Assembly: GCA_000696115.1 (NCBI GenBank)
Contig: JJOH01000015.1
Location: forward strand, 186,001-250,000
DNA length: 64,000 nt
Reading direction: 5' to 3'
From: Streptomyces olindensis
Lineage (GTDB): Bacteria > Actinomycetota > Actinomycetes > Streptomycetales > Streptomycetaceae
Position 1 is the stretch's first letter. The number at the start of each line of letters is the position of its first letter. The notes beneath the pieces were generated by a model. That model worked only from the letters and a program-made list of their open reading frames with translations, was not told the origin of the DNA and made no database searches. The translations under genes and the position numbers were made by a program. Shown piece by piece: positions 32,453 through 40,975 of this stretch.

Positions 32453-33045
32453 GTGGACCGGCTTCTTCATCCCGGTTCCGAGTGGCTCTTCCACAGGCTC
32501 CGGAAAGCCGAGCTTCTCGGGCATGCGATGAAGGTGACACCGGACAGTTTTCCGGAGATCCACGCAGAAATTGCCGAACTCCGACGGAAACTCCACTACC
32601 ACCGCCCGATCGATGTCTACATCCTCGACGATGTCGACGGGAAAATGGAAGTGACCAGCATGCTCGGGACGCGGGTGCTTCTCATCAAAGGAGAATTCGC
32701 AGCGGCCCTCCAGGAAGACGGCCCCGCGTCCCTGCGTTTCATACACGTGCGACAAGTTCGGTTATCTGTGCGCCGAGGACCTCTACAGGCGTGCTCGAGC
32801 AGGCCCACCAGGCGACCCGGCGTCCCCTCTCGCGCTACGCCGAGCTGTTCCAGTCGGAGTCCCACCTGGTGAAGCGCTAGGCCAACCTCGTCGCGTTCGC
32901 GGGGGCCGTGATGCCCGCCGACCAGGAACGGTTCCTCGCCGGCCTGGACGAGAAGGGCCGCCGTGTCCTCCGCGACCTGCTGATCCGGTCGCCCCATCGT
33001 CAGGCGTCCGGATCGCGGTCCCGGCCGGCGGCCCACCCCGGCTGA
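32453..33045 (+). pseudogene. Decayed gene resembling an M48-type metallopeptidase
   Basis: Three coding-like pieces occur in order: ELLGHAMKVTPDSFPEI through LRFI; then CDKFGYLCAEDLY in another frame; then RYAELFQSESHLVKR, a TAG at 32878-32880, and an in-frame continuation ANLVAFAGAVMPADQ to a TGA at 33043-33045. The layout resembles M48 peptidases, but the HExxH segment that should follow LRFI is missing. Codons are less GC-biased than in the neighbours, which suggests transfer or decay. Confidence 0.45.
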
Positions 33046-33261
33046 CTAGCGCGCGTCCCCGCGCGAGCGGACGAAGCGCCACCCGAAGTAGCACGCCCCG
33101 AGCGCTCCGCCGACCGCGCCGACCGCACACGCCGCCGTCGCCCAAGCGGCCATGTCCTGGCCGATCCACAGAAGGCTCACCACGACCAGCGCCACGGAGA
33201 ACAGCAGGCGTTCCCCGTAGCCCGGGCCGCGACGTCCGGTCAGTCCCCGGTAGCCGTGCAC
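33046..33261 (-). CDS. Small two-helix membrane protein
   Basis: A 71-residue protein with two hydrophobic helices (about 19-36 and 41-63) and a basic C-terminal tail. It overlaps the stop of the upstream secreted-protein gene by 22 bases. No family recognised, and the start is uncertain. Confidence 0.45.
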   Translation of the reverse strand: MHGYRGLTGRRGPGYGERLLFSVALVVVSLLWIGQDMAAWATAACAVGAVGGALGACYFGWRFVRSRGDAR

Positions 33262-33716
33262 TTGTACGTCACGCCCTTCATCCTGATGTCGCGGTACCCC
33301 ACCTTCACGGTCGGGGTGGCGGGGGCGACGTCGGTGCCGCCGCCACCGCCGCTGTCCTTCTTACGGCAGTAGTAGCCGAGAGCGTCGAGCTTCTTGATGT
33401 CGCTCATCGCCTGGTACTTCTTGTAGGACGCGATCATCGCGGCCCGCTTCTGCGCGGGCGTGGCTTCCTTCGCCTTGGTGTACGCGTAGCACCCGATACT
33501 GGCGCCGATTCCCACCCAGGAAGCCCCCTTGGCCAGTGCCTTGGAAAGGCCCGCCGCGCCACTGCCGATCCCGAGGACCGCGCAGATCTCGTCCGCTCCG
33601 GCGCGGATCTCCGGTTGTGTTGGAGCCGCATGGGCCGCCTGCGCCCCGATGCCGCACAGCGCGCCCGTCATGGCGAAAGCGATGACAGTGGATATCCCCT
33701 TGCTTCGTACGCTCAC
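33240..33716 (-). CDS. Small secreted protein, unknown
   Basis: About 158 residues: a signal peptide (cut near AAHA), then a mostly helical domain with three to four cysteines and a Gly-rich linker before a short C-terminal segment ending in YKCTATGD. I chose the GTG at 33716, which has GGGGACGG upstream; ATG starts at 33749, 33758 or 33785 would add a short N-terminus. It lies downstream of the caspase operon and may or may not belong to it. Confidence 0.6.
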   Translation of the reverse strand: MSVRSKGISTVIAFAMTGALCGIGAQAAHAAPTQPEIRAGADEICAVLGIGSGAAGLSKALAKGASWVGIGASIGCYAYTKAKEATPAQKRAAMIASYKKYQAMSDIKKLDALGYYCRKKDSGGGGGTDVAPATPTVKVGYRDIRMKGVTYKCTATGD

Positions 33717-33821
33717 GAAGTCCGTCCCCGTTTTGTTGAGTTGCATGGTGAGTTGCATGGTCAGTGCGAGAAAGAGGCTACGCACGGGGCGGACGCGTAT
33801 GCAATGGCGAAATTGTGAACA

Positions 33822-35225
33822 TCACTGGTTGGACAAGACTTTACGCAATGCCTCGTGCAGGCGTTTCGCCAACTCCGCGTCGCCCGGCGGGTCCGCCTCG
33901 GCCCGAGGGCCGTACAGGGCGTCCAGTTCGGTGATGAGGGTCTGGGTGACGGCGCCGTACAGGGGAGTGCGCGGGCGGTGGACCGCCTCGCGGAGTGCCG
34001 GGAGCAGGATGTCGCGGGAGTAGCTGAGGCCGCCCGCGAGCCGGTCGGGTGCCGTGCGCTCGGCGCTCTCTCCCGTGGGGGACACCGAGGGGCCCTCGGC
34101 GTACGCGGGGGCGTGCCGGCATGCCGGGGCGGTGCCGGTCTCCTGGTAGGCGGAGACGCGTGTGGCGGCGAACCCGGCGCGCAGCAGGCAGCGTTCGCTG
34201 TCGGGGTCGGTGAGGAACGCGATCAGTTCGGCGGCCTTCGCGGCCCGCTGCTCGGACGTGGACGAGGTGACGGCCAGGTTCTGGCCGCCGAGCACGGCCT
34301 TGCCGGGCAGCCGGGCCACGCCGAGGTCTTCCTCGAAGGTCTCGTACAGGGTCGGGTAGACGTAAGGCCAGTGCCGCAGGAACGTGGTGCGGCCCTCCGC
34401 GAAGGCGCTGAGCGATTCGGCCTCGCGGGAGGCGGAGGTGTCCTTGAGGGTGTACGGCGACACCGTGCGCTCGCGCAGTTCGGTCACTCCGGCCGTCAAC
34501 TGCTGCTCGTCGGCGGTGTACTCGCCGTCCGCGTCGGTCAGTTCGAGGCCCGGCACGGCCGAGGCGAACGCCTCGATCGCGTTGACGGTCCGGCCCTCGT
34601 AGGCGGCGAGCTGGGTGGTCCAGTCCGCCTGGGTGCCGACGCCGTTCACCGCGTCGAACATGCGCCGCAGTTCGTCCCAGGTCAGCTCGTCGTCGCCGAG
34701 GTCGGTCCGGGAGACGCCGGCCTCCCGCAGGTGGTCCTTGCGGTAGTAGAGCAGGCCGGCGTCGCTGTTGAAGGGGACCGCGTACCGCTTGCCGTCCCAG
34801 TACGACGTGCTGTCGACGGAGGGGATGAGGTCGTCGGGCGCCCTGACGGCCGCGTCGGTCAGCGGGCGGATCAGGTCCGCCTCGGCGAATTCCGGGACCC
34901 AGGTCACGTCCAGGTTCACCACGTCGTAGTCGGCGCTGCCGGACTGGAGGGCGCCGAGCAGCTGGCTGCGCTGCTGGTCGGCGGAGCCGGGCAGTTCCAC
35001 CAGGCGGGCCTCGTACCCCTGCGGGCCCTCCTCGGCGTTCCAGGCGTCGATGAGCTGCTGCCGTATGCCGTTCTTGCCGGTGACGTCCTGGCCGCTGGCC
35101 ACCACGATCCGGCGGCGGTCGTCGGTTGCCGTCGGCTCGTCCCGCACGTCACCGCCGGTGCAGGCGGCCAGGGACAGCAGGGACAGCAGCGCCAGGGCGG
35201 CGGCCGGCAGGCGTCGGGCCATCAT
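33822..35225 (-). CDS. Solute-binding lipoprotein coupled to the caspase gene
   Basis: A 467-residue extracellular binding lipoprotein of the family 1 type (sugar ABC binding fold). Signal and lipobox LAACTGG; then RIVVASGQDVTGKNG, DYDVVNLDVTWVPEF, and AVPFNSDAGLLYYRKDHL. No permease or ATPase genes are nearby. Its ATG overlaps the stop of the caspase-VWA gene by four bases (ATGA), so the two are translationally coupled. It may serve as the outer ligand or target sensor for that protein, whose own outer part has a similar fold. Confidence 0.85.
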   Translation of the reverse strand: MMARRLPAAALALLSLLSLAACTGGDVRDEPTATDDRRRIVVASGQDVTGKNGIRQQLIDAWNAEEGPQGYEARLVELPGSADQQRSQLLGALQSGSADYDVVNLDVTWVPEFAEADLIRPLTDAAVRAPDDLIPSVDSTSYWDGKRYAVPFNSDAGLLYYRKDHLREAGVSRTDLGDDELTWDELRRMFDAVNGVGTQADWTTQLAAYEGRTVNAIEAFASAVPGLELTDADGEYTADEQQLTAGVTELRERTVSPYTLKDTSASREAESLSAFAEGRTTFLRHWPYVYPTLYETFEEDLGVARLPGKAVLGGQNLAVTSSTSEQRAAKAAELIAFLTDPDSERCLLRAGFAATRVSAYQETGTAPACRHAPAYAEGPSVSPTGESAERTAPDRLAGGLSYSRDILLPALREAVHRPRTPLYGAVTQTLITELDALYGPRAEADPPGDAELAKRLHEALRKVLSNQ

Positions 35226-37735
35226 TCCTCCCCCGTTCCGGTGCGGGCGACCTCGTCGCGCAGCGCGGGCACGAGGTCGTCCCCGGCGTCCAGGCAGCGG
35301 CCCTGGGCGGCCTCCGCGACGCGCGTTCCGGGGCGGTCCCGGTCGCAGCCCCCGCTGTTGAGCGCCACCATGACCACGGGCACACCGGAGGCGCGGGCCC
35401 GCTCCTCCACCTCGCGGAGGCGGTCGCCGGTCAGGCGGTCGTCGTCCTCGCCGTCGGTGAGGTACACGATCAGCTGCGGCCGCTCGTCGGAGGCACCGCG
35501 CTCCCGCATGAACGCCAGCGCGTCCAGCAGGGCGGCGCCCGGATCGGCTTCCGCGTCCCGCACCTCGGCGCCTCCCCTGCCGGCCCTGAGGGCCTTCTCC
35601 GCCTGCGCGCGGGAGTGCGTGCCGAAGTCCAGGAGTTCGGTGTGCGTGCGGCCCCCCAGGCCGTGCACCGCCCACACCCCGTACTCGTCCCCCCGGCCGA
35701 GCCCCTTCAGCGTCTGCTTGAGGATGCCGGGGCCGCCGCTGGGGCCGTCCCACAGGCCGGCCATCGAGCCGGAGCTGTCGAGGAGGTACAGCACCCGGCC
35801 GGGCCCGTGCGCGTTGCCGTACCGCTCCAGTGTCCGGTCCAGTCGTGTCGCGTCGGCGGGGTCCGCCGGCGGGACGGAGGGTTCCAGTCCGTGGTCGTCC
35901 GCCTTCCCGCCGAGCAGGCCGCGTGCGCCCGTCGCGGACCTGAAGCCGTGCTCGCCGAGCACCTTCCGGCCGTCCTCGCCCGTCAGCCAGTCGCGGAACC
36001 GGTCCACCTCGTCGTCCCGCGCCTGCGCGTCCTGGTCACCGCCCTCCCAGCGCACCCGCACGAACGTCGGTTCCAGACCGGGCACGTCGTCCGGGTAGAC
36101 GGCCGTGCGCTCGGCGCGCGTGACCGAGTGGCAGCCGACACCGCTCCTGAGCAGGAACTCCGGCACCAGGACCGCGCTGCGGCCGTCGGCCGCGTCGTCC
36201 TCGGGCAGTGTGCACAGCAGCCTGACGGCCGAGGACTCCGGCCGCCCGGCCCGGTCGATGAGCTGCTCGGCGCCGCGCACATCGGCCCCGTCGCCGTACA
36301 GCCCGACCGTCGCCAGCAGCGCCGCGTCGCTGAACTCGGGGTCGGGCCTGCGCACTTCGGCCCTGGGGTCGGCCTGCTTGAGGGCCCGGACCAGCTCCGT
36401 CAGCGACCGCCGCGTGGGCGGGAGGTCGGCGCCGAGGCCCTCCGGTACGGCCAGCACGACCGGCGAGTACGCGAGCGGCTCGGCGTCCGGCTCCAGCCGG
36501 GCGAAGACGCGTTCCACCTGCGCTTCCTCGGCCCGGCCGACGTCTGCGCGGGTCGCGGGGATCCACACGTCCGGCTGCGGGCCGATGTCCCGCTGCGGGT
36601 TGACGTCCTCACGCGGCTGCTGCCACGGGTCGGACCGCTCGCCCAGGGCGGTCACCACGTGGGCGGCACCCGCGCTGTAGACGGTGATGCCGCTGCGCCG
36701 GCACCCCTCGGTGGTGTTGGCCGCCGAGGCGAGGTAGGCGTCCGCCGCCGCCCGCATCGCCGGCTCCAGGTCGGGATCGGTGAGGACCCGCAGTTCCAGG
36801 GGCGGTTCGCAGGGGCCGGAGTCGCCGGTCAGCACGAGGACGCCGTAGCCGCCGGCGCCGGTGGCGATCAGGGCCAGCAGGACCGACAGGGCGGTGCGGC
36901 CGAGCCGCTGGGCGGCTTTCCGGGCGGCGATGAGGACACGCTGGAACCAGGAGGGTTTCGGGTCCGGCCATGACGTGATGGGGCCCGCCGCCAGCAGCAC
37001 GTCCGCGTCCGGGTCCCACGGAGGCGCGAGCGCCTGCGGCCGCTGCGAGTCGTTGTCCTCCGCCTTGTACTTCGCCTCGGCCATCCGCTGCTTCACCGCG
37101 TCGTACAGCTTGGAGAGCCACACCTGTCCGCCCTCGTCGAGGACGCGCACCATCTCGCGGGTGAACGGCGTCGCGACGTCGGCGTCCCCGCCCAGGATGC
37201 AGCGGTTGGGCTGCACGCTCATCAGCAGCAGGATCTTGTGCTTCTTCCGCTTCGGGTCGTCGAAGCGGTGCCAGATGCCCGCGGCGTTGCCGGCGTAGCA
37301 GCAGTCGAGGATGACCACCACCTGCTCGGCCTTGCTCTCGACGAGTTCGCCCAGCACCTCGCTGAAGGTGATCGAGCCGGGCAGCCCGTTGCCGGTGAGC
37401 ACTCGCGCGGTGCGCATCTGCAGGTGCAGTTCGTTGCCGGAGGTGGAGGTGACGGCATGCCCGGCGAAGTAGAGCAGGAGCAGTCCCCTGGCCTCGTCGC
37501 AGGCGCTGTGCAGTGCCCCGGTGAACTCATCCGGGGTCGGTGAGGCCAGGGCCCGCACCTCGCCGGTGCCGAACACATGGCCTCGGTTCAGCGCGTTCTC
37601 GAGTGCCTTCCGGTTGCGCAGCACGGCGGGGAGCTGGCCGTTGACGCCCTGCGGATCCGGCACCGTGTGGTCGTACTCGGACACACCGACCAGCAGCGCC
37701 CGGTTCACTCTGCCGCGCGGGTCGAAGCGGCTCAC
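35222..37735 (-). CDS. Caspase-TM-binding protein-VWA fusion
   Basis: An 837-residue protein. Residues 8-250 form a caspase-like (C14) domain with His93 in LLLYFAGHA and Cys145 or Cys146 in VILDCCYAG, the catalytic dyad. A transmembrane helix spans about 281-303. Residues 315-620 resemble a type 2 periplasmic binding protein, and 645-837 is a VWA domain with an intact MIDAS (DSSGS at 653-657, TDGEDDD near 760). Thus the protease faces the cytoplasm and the sensor half the outside. It follows an EACC1-like adaptor gene by four bases and is coupled to a binding lipoprotein downstream. A regulated proteolysis or cell-death role is inferred. Confidence 0.88.
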   Translation of the reverse strand: MSRFDPRGRVNRALLVGVSEYDHTVPDPQGVNGQLPAVLRNRKALENALNRGHVFGTGEVRALASPTPDEFTGALHSACDEARGLLLLYFAGHAVTSTSGNELHLQMRTARVLTGNGLPGSITFSEVLGELVESKAEQVVVILDCCYAGNAAGIWHRFDDPKRKKHKILLLMSVQPNRCILGGDADVATPFTREMVRVLDEGGQVWLSKLYDAVKQRMAEAKYKAEDNDSQRPQALAPPWDPDADVLLAAGPITSWPDPKPSWFQRVLIAARKAAQRLGRTALSVLLALIATGAGGYGVLVLTGDSGPCEPPLELRVLTDPDLEPAMRAAADAYLASAANTTEGCRRSGITVYSAGAAHVVTALGERSDPWQQPREDVNPQRDIGPQPDVWIPATRADVGRAEEAQVERVFARLEPDAEPLAYSPVVLAVPEGLGADLPPTRRSLTELVRALKQADPRAEVRRPDPEFSDAALLATVGLYGDGADVRGAEQLIDRAGRPESSAVRLLCTLPEDDAADGRSAVLVPEFLLRSGVGCHSVTRAERTAVYPDDVPGLEPTFVRVRWEGGDQDAQARDDEVDRFRDWLTGEDGRKVLGEHGFRSATGARGLLGGKADDHGLEPSVPPADPADATRLDRTLERYGNAHGPGRVLYLLDSSGSMAGLWDGPSGGPGILKQTLKGLGRGDEYGVWAVHGLGGRTHTELLDFGTHSRAQAEKALRAGRGGAEVRDAEADPGAALLDALAFMRERGASDERPQLIVYLTDGEDDDRLTGDRLREVEERARASGVPVVMVALNSGGCDRDRPGTRVAEAAQGRCLDAGDDLVPALRDEVARTGTGEE

Positions 37736-37739
37736 CGGC

Positions 37740-38075
37740 CTACTCCCCGTCGGGGTCCAGCGACCGGATCTGTGGGTCGGGATCGCCGCCCTGGAGCCTG
37801 CGGCGGTTGTTCGCCCAGGTCTTCACCGCGCGGGCGGTGTACTCGGTCAGGGCCGCGACCGTGACGACGTCACCGAGCACTTTCAGCACGAGTTCGAGGT
37901 CCGGTCCGAGCCGTCCGTCGGCCCCCTCCGTGCCGGCCTGCTCCTCGATGGTCAGTTGCCCGGTGGAGACCAGTTCCTCCAGTGACTCTTCGCGCTCCAG
38001 CCACGTCTTCAAGGCTCTGACATCGTCCATGGTCGCGCCGGCGCCCAGCCGCACGCGTACGCCTAAGACAGCCAC
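37740..38075 (-). CDS. EACC1-type effector-associated adaptor with early TTA codon
   Basis: A 111-residue protein with the features of the effector-associated constant component EACC1: MDDVRALKTWLEREESLEE, then a hydrophobic stretch near 65-80 and TARAVKTWANNRRR. EACC1 proteins occur next to caspases and other effectors in actinobacterial conflict systems. I chose the GTG at 38075 because AGAGGGGGAG precedes it; ATG starts at 38093 or 38105 are in frame but lack a site. The fourth codon is TTA (38066-38064), the rare bldA-dependent Leu codon. The caspase gene follows four bases after the stop. Confidence 0.72.
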   Translation of the reverse strand: MAVLGVRVRLGAGATMDDVRALKTWLEREESLEELVSTGQLTIEEQAGTEGADGRLGPDLELVLKVLGDVVTVAALTEYTARAVKTWANNRRRLQGGDPDPQIRSLDPDGE

Positions 38076-38200
38076 TCGCTCCCCCTCTGTCATGCTCGCC
38101 ATCATGACACCGGGTCGGGCCTCGGCGGCAGACCTGTGACGAGACCGGCGAAAGCGATTGCACGCCCCCTTCACGCCAGGCGCACACGGCGCACGCGTGT

Positions 38201-39262
38201 TCAGGGCTGGGTCTGCAACTGCCGTAGCTGGCGCTGCACATGGTCGAGCGCTCCCTCGCGCCGCCCGGGGACCCGTCCCCGCAACTCGGCGAGGGCCGCG
38301 CCCAGTTCGCGGGCCCGCGTGGTGTCGCGGACCTGGCCCCACTGGTGGTGGGCCCGGTCCACGGCGGCCTCGACGGCGGGCGCGTCCGGGGCCTGCCCGG
38401 CGTTCAGGCGGGCGGTGGCGATCATCAGCCAGGTGCGGCAGCTGCGCGCCGCGTCCCCGGCGAACATCGCCAGGTCGGCCCGTACCTCGGCCCAGTGCAG
38501 GGCCTCTTCGGAGGCGGGCCCGTGCGCGGCGACGGCGGCCTGCTCGTGCCGGGCGGCGAGCGCGTCGGCGTCGGAGTGGCGGCCGGCCTGGACGGCGGCG
38601 GTGATGACGGCGTGCGGATCCCCGCCCGTCGGGCCCGGCGTGCTCAGCACGAGGTCGGCGCCCGCGCTCTCGGGCGCGATCCGGGCCAGGGCCTGCTGGT
38701 GCAACTGCTCCGTCGGCGGCCGGAACCCGCTGCGCAGGATCGTCGCGACGGCCTTCATGTACGACGGTGCCGCGACCGTGCGTCTGGAGGGCGGCGGCGC
38801 GATCCGCCCGTGGACGGCGTTGCCCCGCCCCGAGTCCAGGGGCGTGCTCCGCAGCAGCTCCCAGGTCTCGGCGTCCGCGTGCAGGTCGAGCAGGAGGGTC
38901 GTGGCCCCGGCGGGCCGCAGCCGCAGCTCCTCCCGGAACCAGTGCCAGGGGAAGGCCGTGTAGCGGGCGGTGGAGGGGGTGGTGCGGGCCAGCGCGAGGT
39001 GGGGCAGGCGCTGGCGGCGGTCGAGCTGGAGCTGCCCGGTGACGTACACGGTGAGCGGTCCGGGGGCCGCGGCGGCGGCCCGCAGCCGGGTGAGGACGGC
39101 CTGCGGTTCCAGCGGGTCGGCGAGTTCGACGACGTTCGCGGTATCCGTACCGGCCAGTACGGCGGGCGGCACGGCGGCCAGGACGGGGAGCACGGAGGCG
39201 GCGTCCACCAGGCGCCCCCTGCCCACCGGTGAGGCCGCCAGCAGCAGCACGGTTCCGGGCAT
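38201..39262 (-). CDS. Degenerate caspase-like protein with helical C-terminus
   Basis: A 353-residue protein. Its N-terminal half follows the caspase pattern but lacks both catalytic residues: VYVTGQ (Gln77) where the active partner has YFAGH, and LLLDLHADA (about 124-131) where it has VILDCCYAG. The C-terminal half (about 190-350) is helical with TPR-like repeats. It could regulate or scaffold the active caspase downstream. The ATG at 39262 has GGGGAGGGG four bases upstream. Confidence in the caspase homology is moderate and rests on pattern, not alignment. Confidence 0.65.
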   Translation of the reverse strand: MPGTVLLLAASPVGRGRLVDAASVLPVLAAVPPAVLAGTDTANVVELADPLEPQAVLTRLRAAAAAPGPLTVYVTGQLQLDRRQRLPHLALARTTPSTARYTAFPWHWFREELRLRPAGATTLLLDLHADAETWELLRSTPLDSGRGNAVHGRIAPPPSRRTVAAPSYMKAVATILRSGFRPPTEQLHQQALARIAPESAGADLVLSTPGPTGGDPHAVITAAVQAGRHSDADALAARHEQAAVAAHGPASEEALHWAEVRADLAMFAGDAARSCRTWLMIATARLNAGQAPDAPAVEAAVDRAHHQWGQVRDTTRARELGAALAELRGRVPGRREGALDHVQRQLRQLQTQP

Positions 39263-39459
39263 CGCCCCTCCCCCTGTGTCGATCACGTACGTCAGCACCG
39301 TAACCGCTGCGGCTGCAAAGGTGAGCCCCAGGACCGCAAACGCCCGCCTTCGGGTGCTTCGCCCCCGTTGTCGCGGTGCGGGGCGCTCCGACCCCGACTT
39401 GCCTGCGCTGCCGCGGCGGTGTGCTCTGGAAGCAGGGGCAGGGAGAGAGGAGAGCTCTC

Positions 39460-39900
39460 ATGGCTCATGCGGCACCCGCCTCACGCAGGGTGACCAGGCA
39501 GCGGCGCAGGCCCGATGTCTTCGGCGCGCGGACCCACGCCGCCGCGAAGGTCGCGCTGCCCGTCGTCCTCGGTCTGGTCTACGGCTACTGGGCCGCCGCC
39601 AACCGGCGCGACTCCGGGCCCATCACGGGCTGGAACCTCCTGTTCGGCTTCCTCACCGCGCTTGTGTTCGCCGTGGTGTTCGCCGCCCTGTGGGAAATGG
39701 CCCCCAGGCTCGGGCGCGAGCTGCACGCGCTGGTCTGGTTCGTGTTCACGGGCTGCGCGGTGGGCTTCCTCATCAGCCAGTCCGACGAGTCCGTGCTCAA
39801 GTCCGCCGGGCTGGGGGTGGTGGTCGGGGCCGGCGTCCTCGTGACGCTGTTCTACCGCTACTACACGCACGAGGACGCCGCGGGCCGCCGCGTCGACTGA
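39460..39900 (+). CDS. Membrane protein, unknown
   Basis: A 146-residue protein with about four membrane helices (about 30-48, 58-78, 88-106 and 112-130) and a basic N-terminus. The start has GGAGAG seven bases upstream. No family recognised. It is divergent from the degenerate caspase-like gene. Confidence 0.75.
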   Translation: MAHAAPASRRVTRQRRRPDVFGARTHAAAKVALPVVLGLVYGYWAAANRRDSGPITGWNLLFGFLTALVFAVVFAALWEMAPRLGRELHALVWFVFTGCAVGFLISQSDESVLKSAGLGVVVGAGVLVTLFYRYYTHEDAAGRRVD

Positions 39901-39912
39901 TCCGGGACGGGT

Positions 39913-39944
39913 AGGGCTCCCCGGGCGCTCGTCCGGGGAGCCCT
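39913..39944 (+). terminator. Hairpin terminator of the small membrane-protein gene
   Basis: A perfect 12-bp stem AGGGCTCCCCGG with an 8-base loop lies 12 bp after the stop. Confidence 0.75.
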
Positions 39945-40003
39945 CGGGCCCGAATGCAGTCACCCCGCTCGCGGGCCCGGCCCGGTGCGCCTTGCCTGGA
40001 AGG

Positions 40004-40975
40004 GTGTCCGAGCGCGACCGGGCGCCCGTACCCGAGCAGGCGGCGCCCCCACGACCGCGGAACGTCCTGTCGGCCGTTCTGCTGGCCCTCGCGTGCCTGC
40101 TCCTGCCGTTCGGGGCGCTCGCGTCCTGGGTGGCGCACGGGCTGACCGACACCGGCCGCTACGTCCGCACGATGGCGCCGCTCGCCGCCGACCCGGACGT
40201 GCGGCGGGCGGTGGCGGACGCCGTCGGGGACGGGTTCCTGCGGGAGACCGGACACGAGTTCGACACCGGTCCGCTGCGCGGCGCGGCCGAACCCTTCGTG
40301 CGCGACGCGGTGCGGTCCTTCACCCGGACCGAGGCGTACCGCACGGGCTGGGACGCGGCGAACCGGGCCGTCCACGCCGCCGTACTGCGCGCCCTGCGCG
40401 AGGACGTCGCGCGGCCGGGCCCGGTCACCGTCGACATCGCCCCGGTCCTCCACCGGGTCAAACACCGGCTCTCCGCCGACCACGTGCCGTTCGCCCACCG
40501 CATCCCGGTCACGCACCTGCGCGTCCCGGTGCTCCCGGCCGCGGACGCGGACCGACTGCGCAAGGGGTTCCACGTGCTGGACACCGCCGCCTTCTGGCTG
40601 CCGCTCGCCGCCGCCGTCCTCGCCGCCGCCGGGATCGCCGTCGCCGCGTGCCGCCGCCGGGCGGTCACCGCCCTCGGCCTCGGTACGGCCCTCGGCGGCG
40701 CGCTGCTGGTCCTCGCCGTGGCGGTCGGCCGCCGCCTCATCCTCGCCGACCTGCCCGACGCCCCGCACCGCCCGGCGGCGGGCGCGGTCTACGACGCTCT
40801 CACGGCAACCCTGCGCTCGGTGTCCTGGCTGCTGTGCGCCCTGGGCCTCGCGGTGGCCCTCGGCTCGTGGCTCACGGGGCGATACGGTCCCCGGCGCGCC
40901 GCGCGGCGACGTGCGCGAGGGTCCGCAGGGCCCTCCGCAGATCCGGCTCCGGAGCCGAGGCGAGCCCGAGCCTGA
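40004..40975 (+). CDS. Membrane protein, unknown, four helices
   Basis: A 323-residue protein with an N-terminal helix (about 20-42), a roughly 160-residue outer domain with an IAPVLHRVKHRL segment, then three helices (about 185-208, 218-240 and 268-290) and a very basic tail. No known function. The GTG at 40004 is chosen; a TTG four codons earlier (39992) is possible, and neither has ideal spacing. The 3' end overlaps the convergent MocR gene by 104 bp. Confidence 0.72.
   Translation: MSERDRAPVPEQAAPPRPRNVLSAVLLALACLLLPFGALASWVAHGLTDTGRYVRTMAPLAADPDVRRAVADAVGDGFLRETGHEFDTGPLRGAAEPFVRDAVRSFTRTEAYRTGWDAANRAVHAAVLRALREDVARPGPVTVDIAPVLHRVKHRLSADHVPFAHRIPVTHLRVPVLPAADADRLRKGFHVLDTAAFWLPLAAAVLAAAGIAVAACRRRAVTALGLGTALGGALLVLAVAVGRRLILADLPDAPHRPAAGAVYDALTATLRSVSWLLCALGLAVALGSWLTGRYGPRRAARRRARGSAGPSADPAPEPRRARA

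Noticed and set aside
33822..35225. Sugar ABC importer operon
   Set aside because: Only a binding lipoprotein is present, coupled to the caspase-VWA gene; no permeases or ATPase accompany it.
38076..38105. ATG starts (38093, 38102, 38105) for the EACC1 gene
   Set aside because: No ribosome site before them; AGAGGGGGAG lies inside this stretch at the right distance from GTG 38075.
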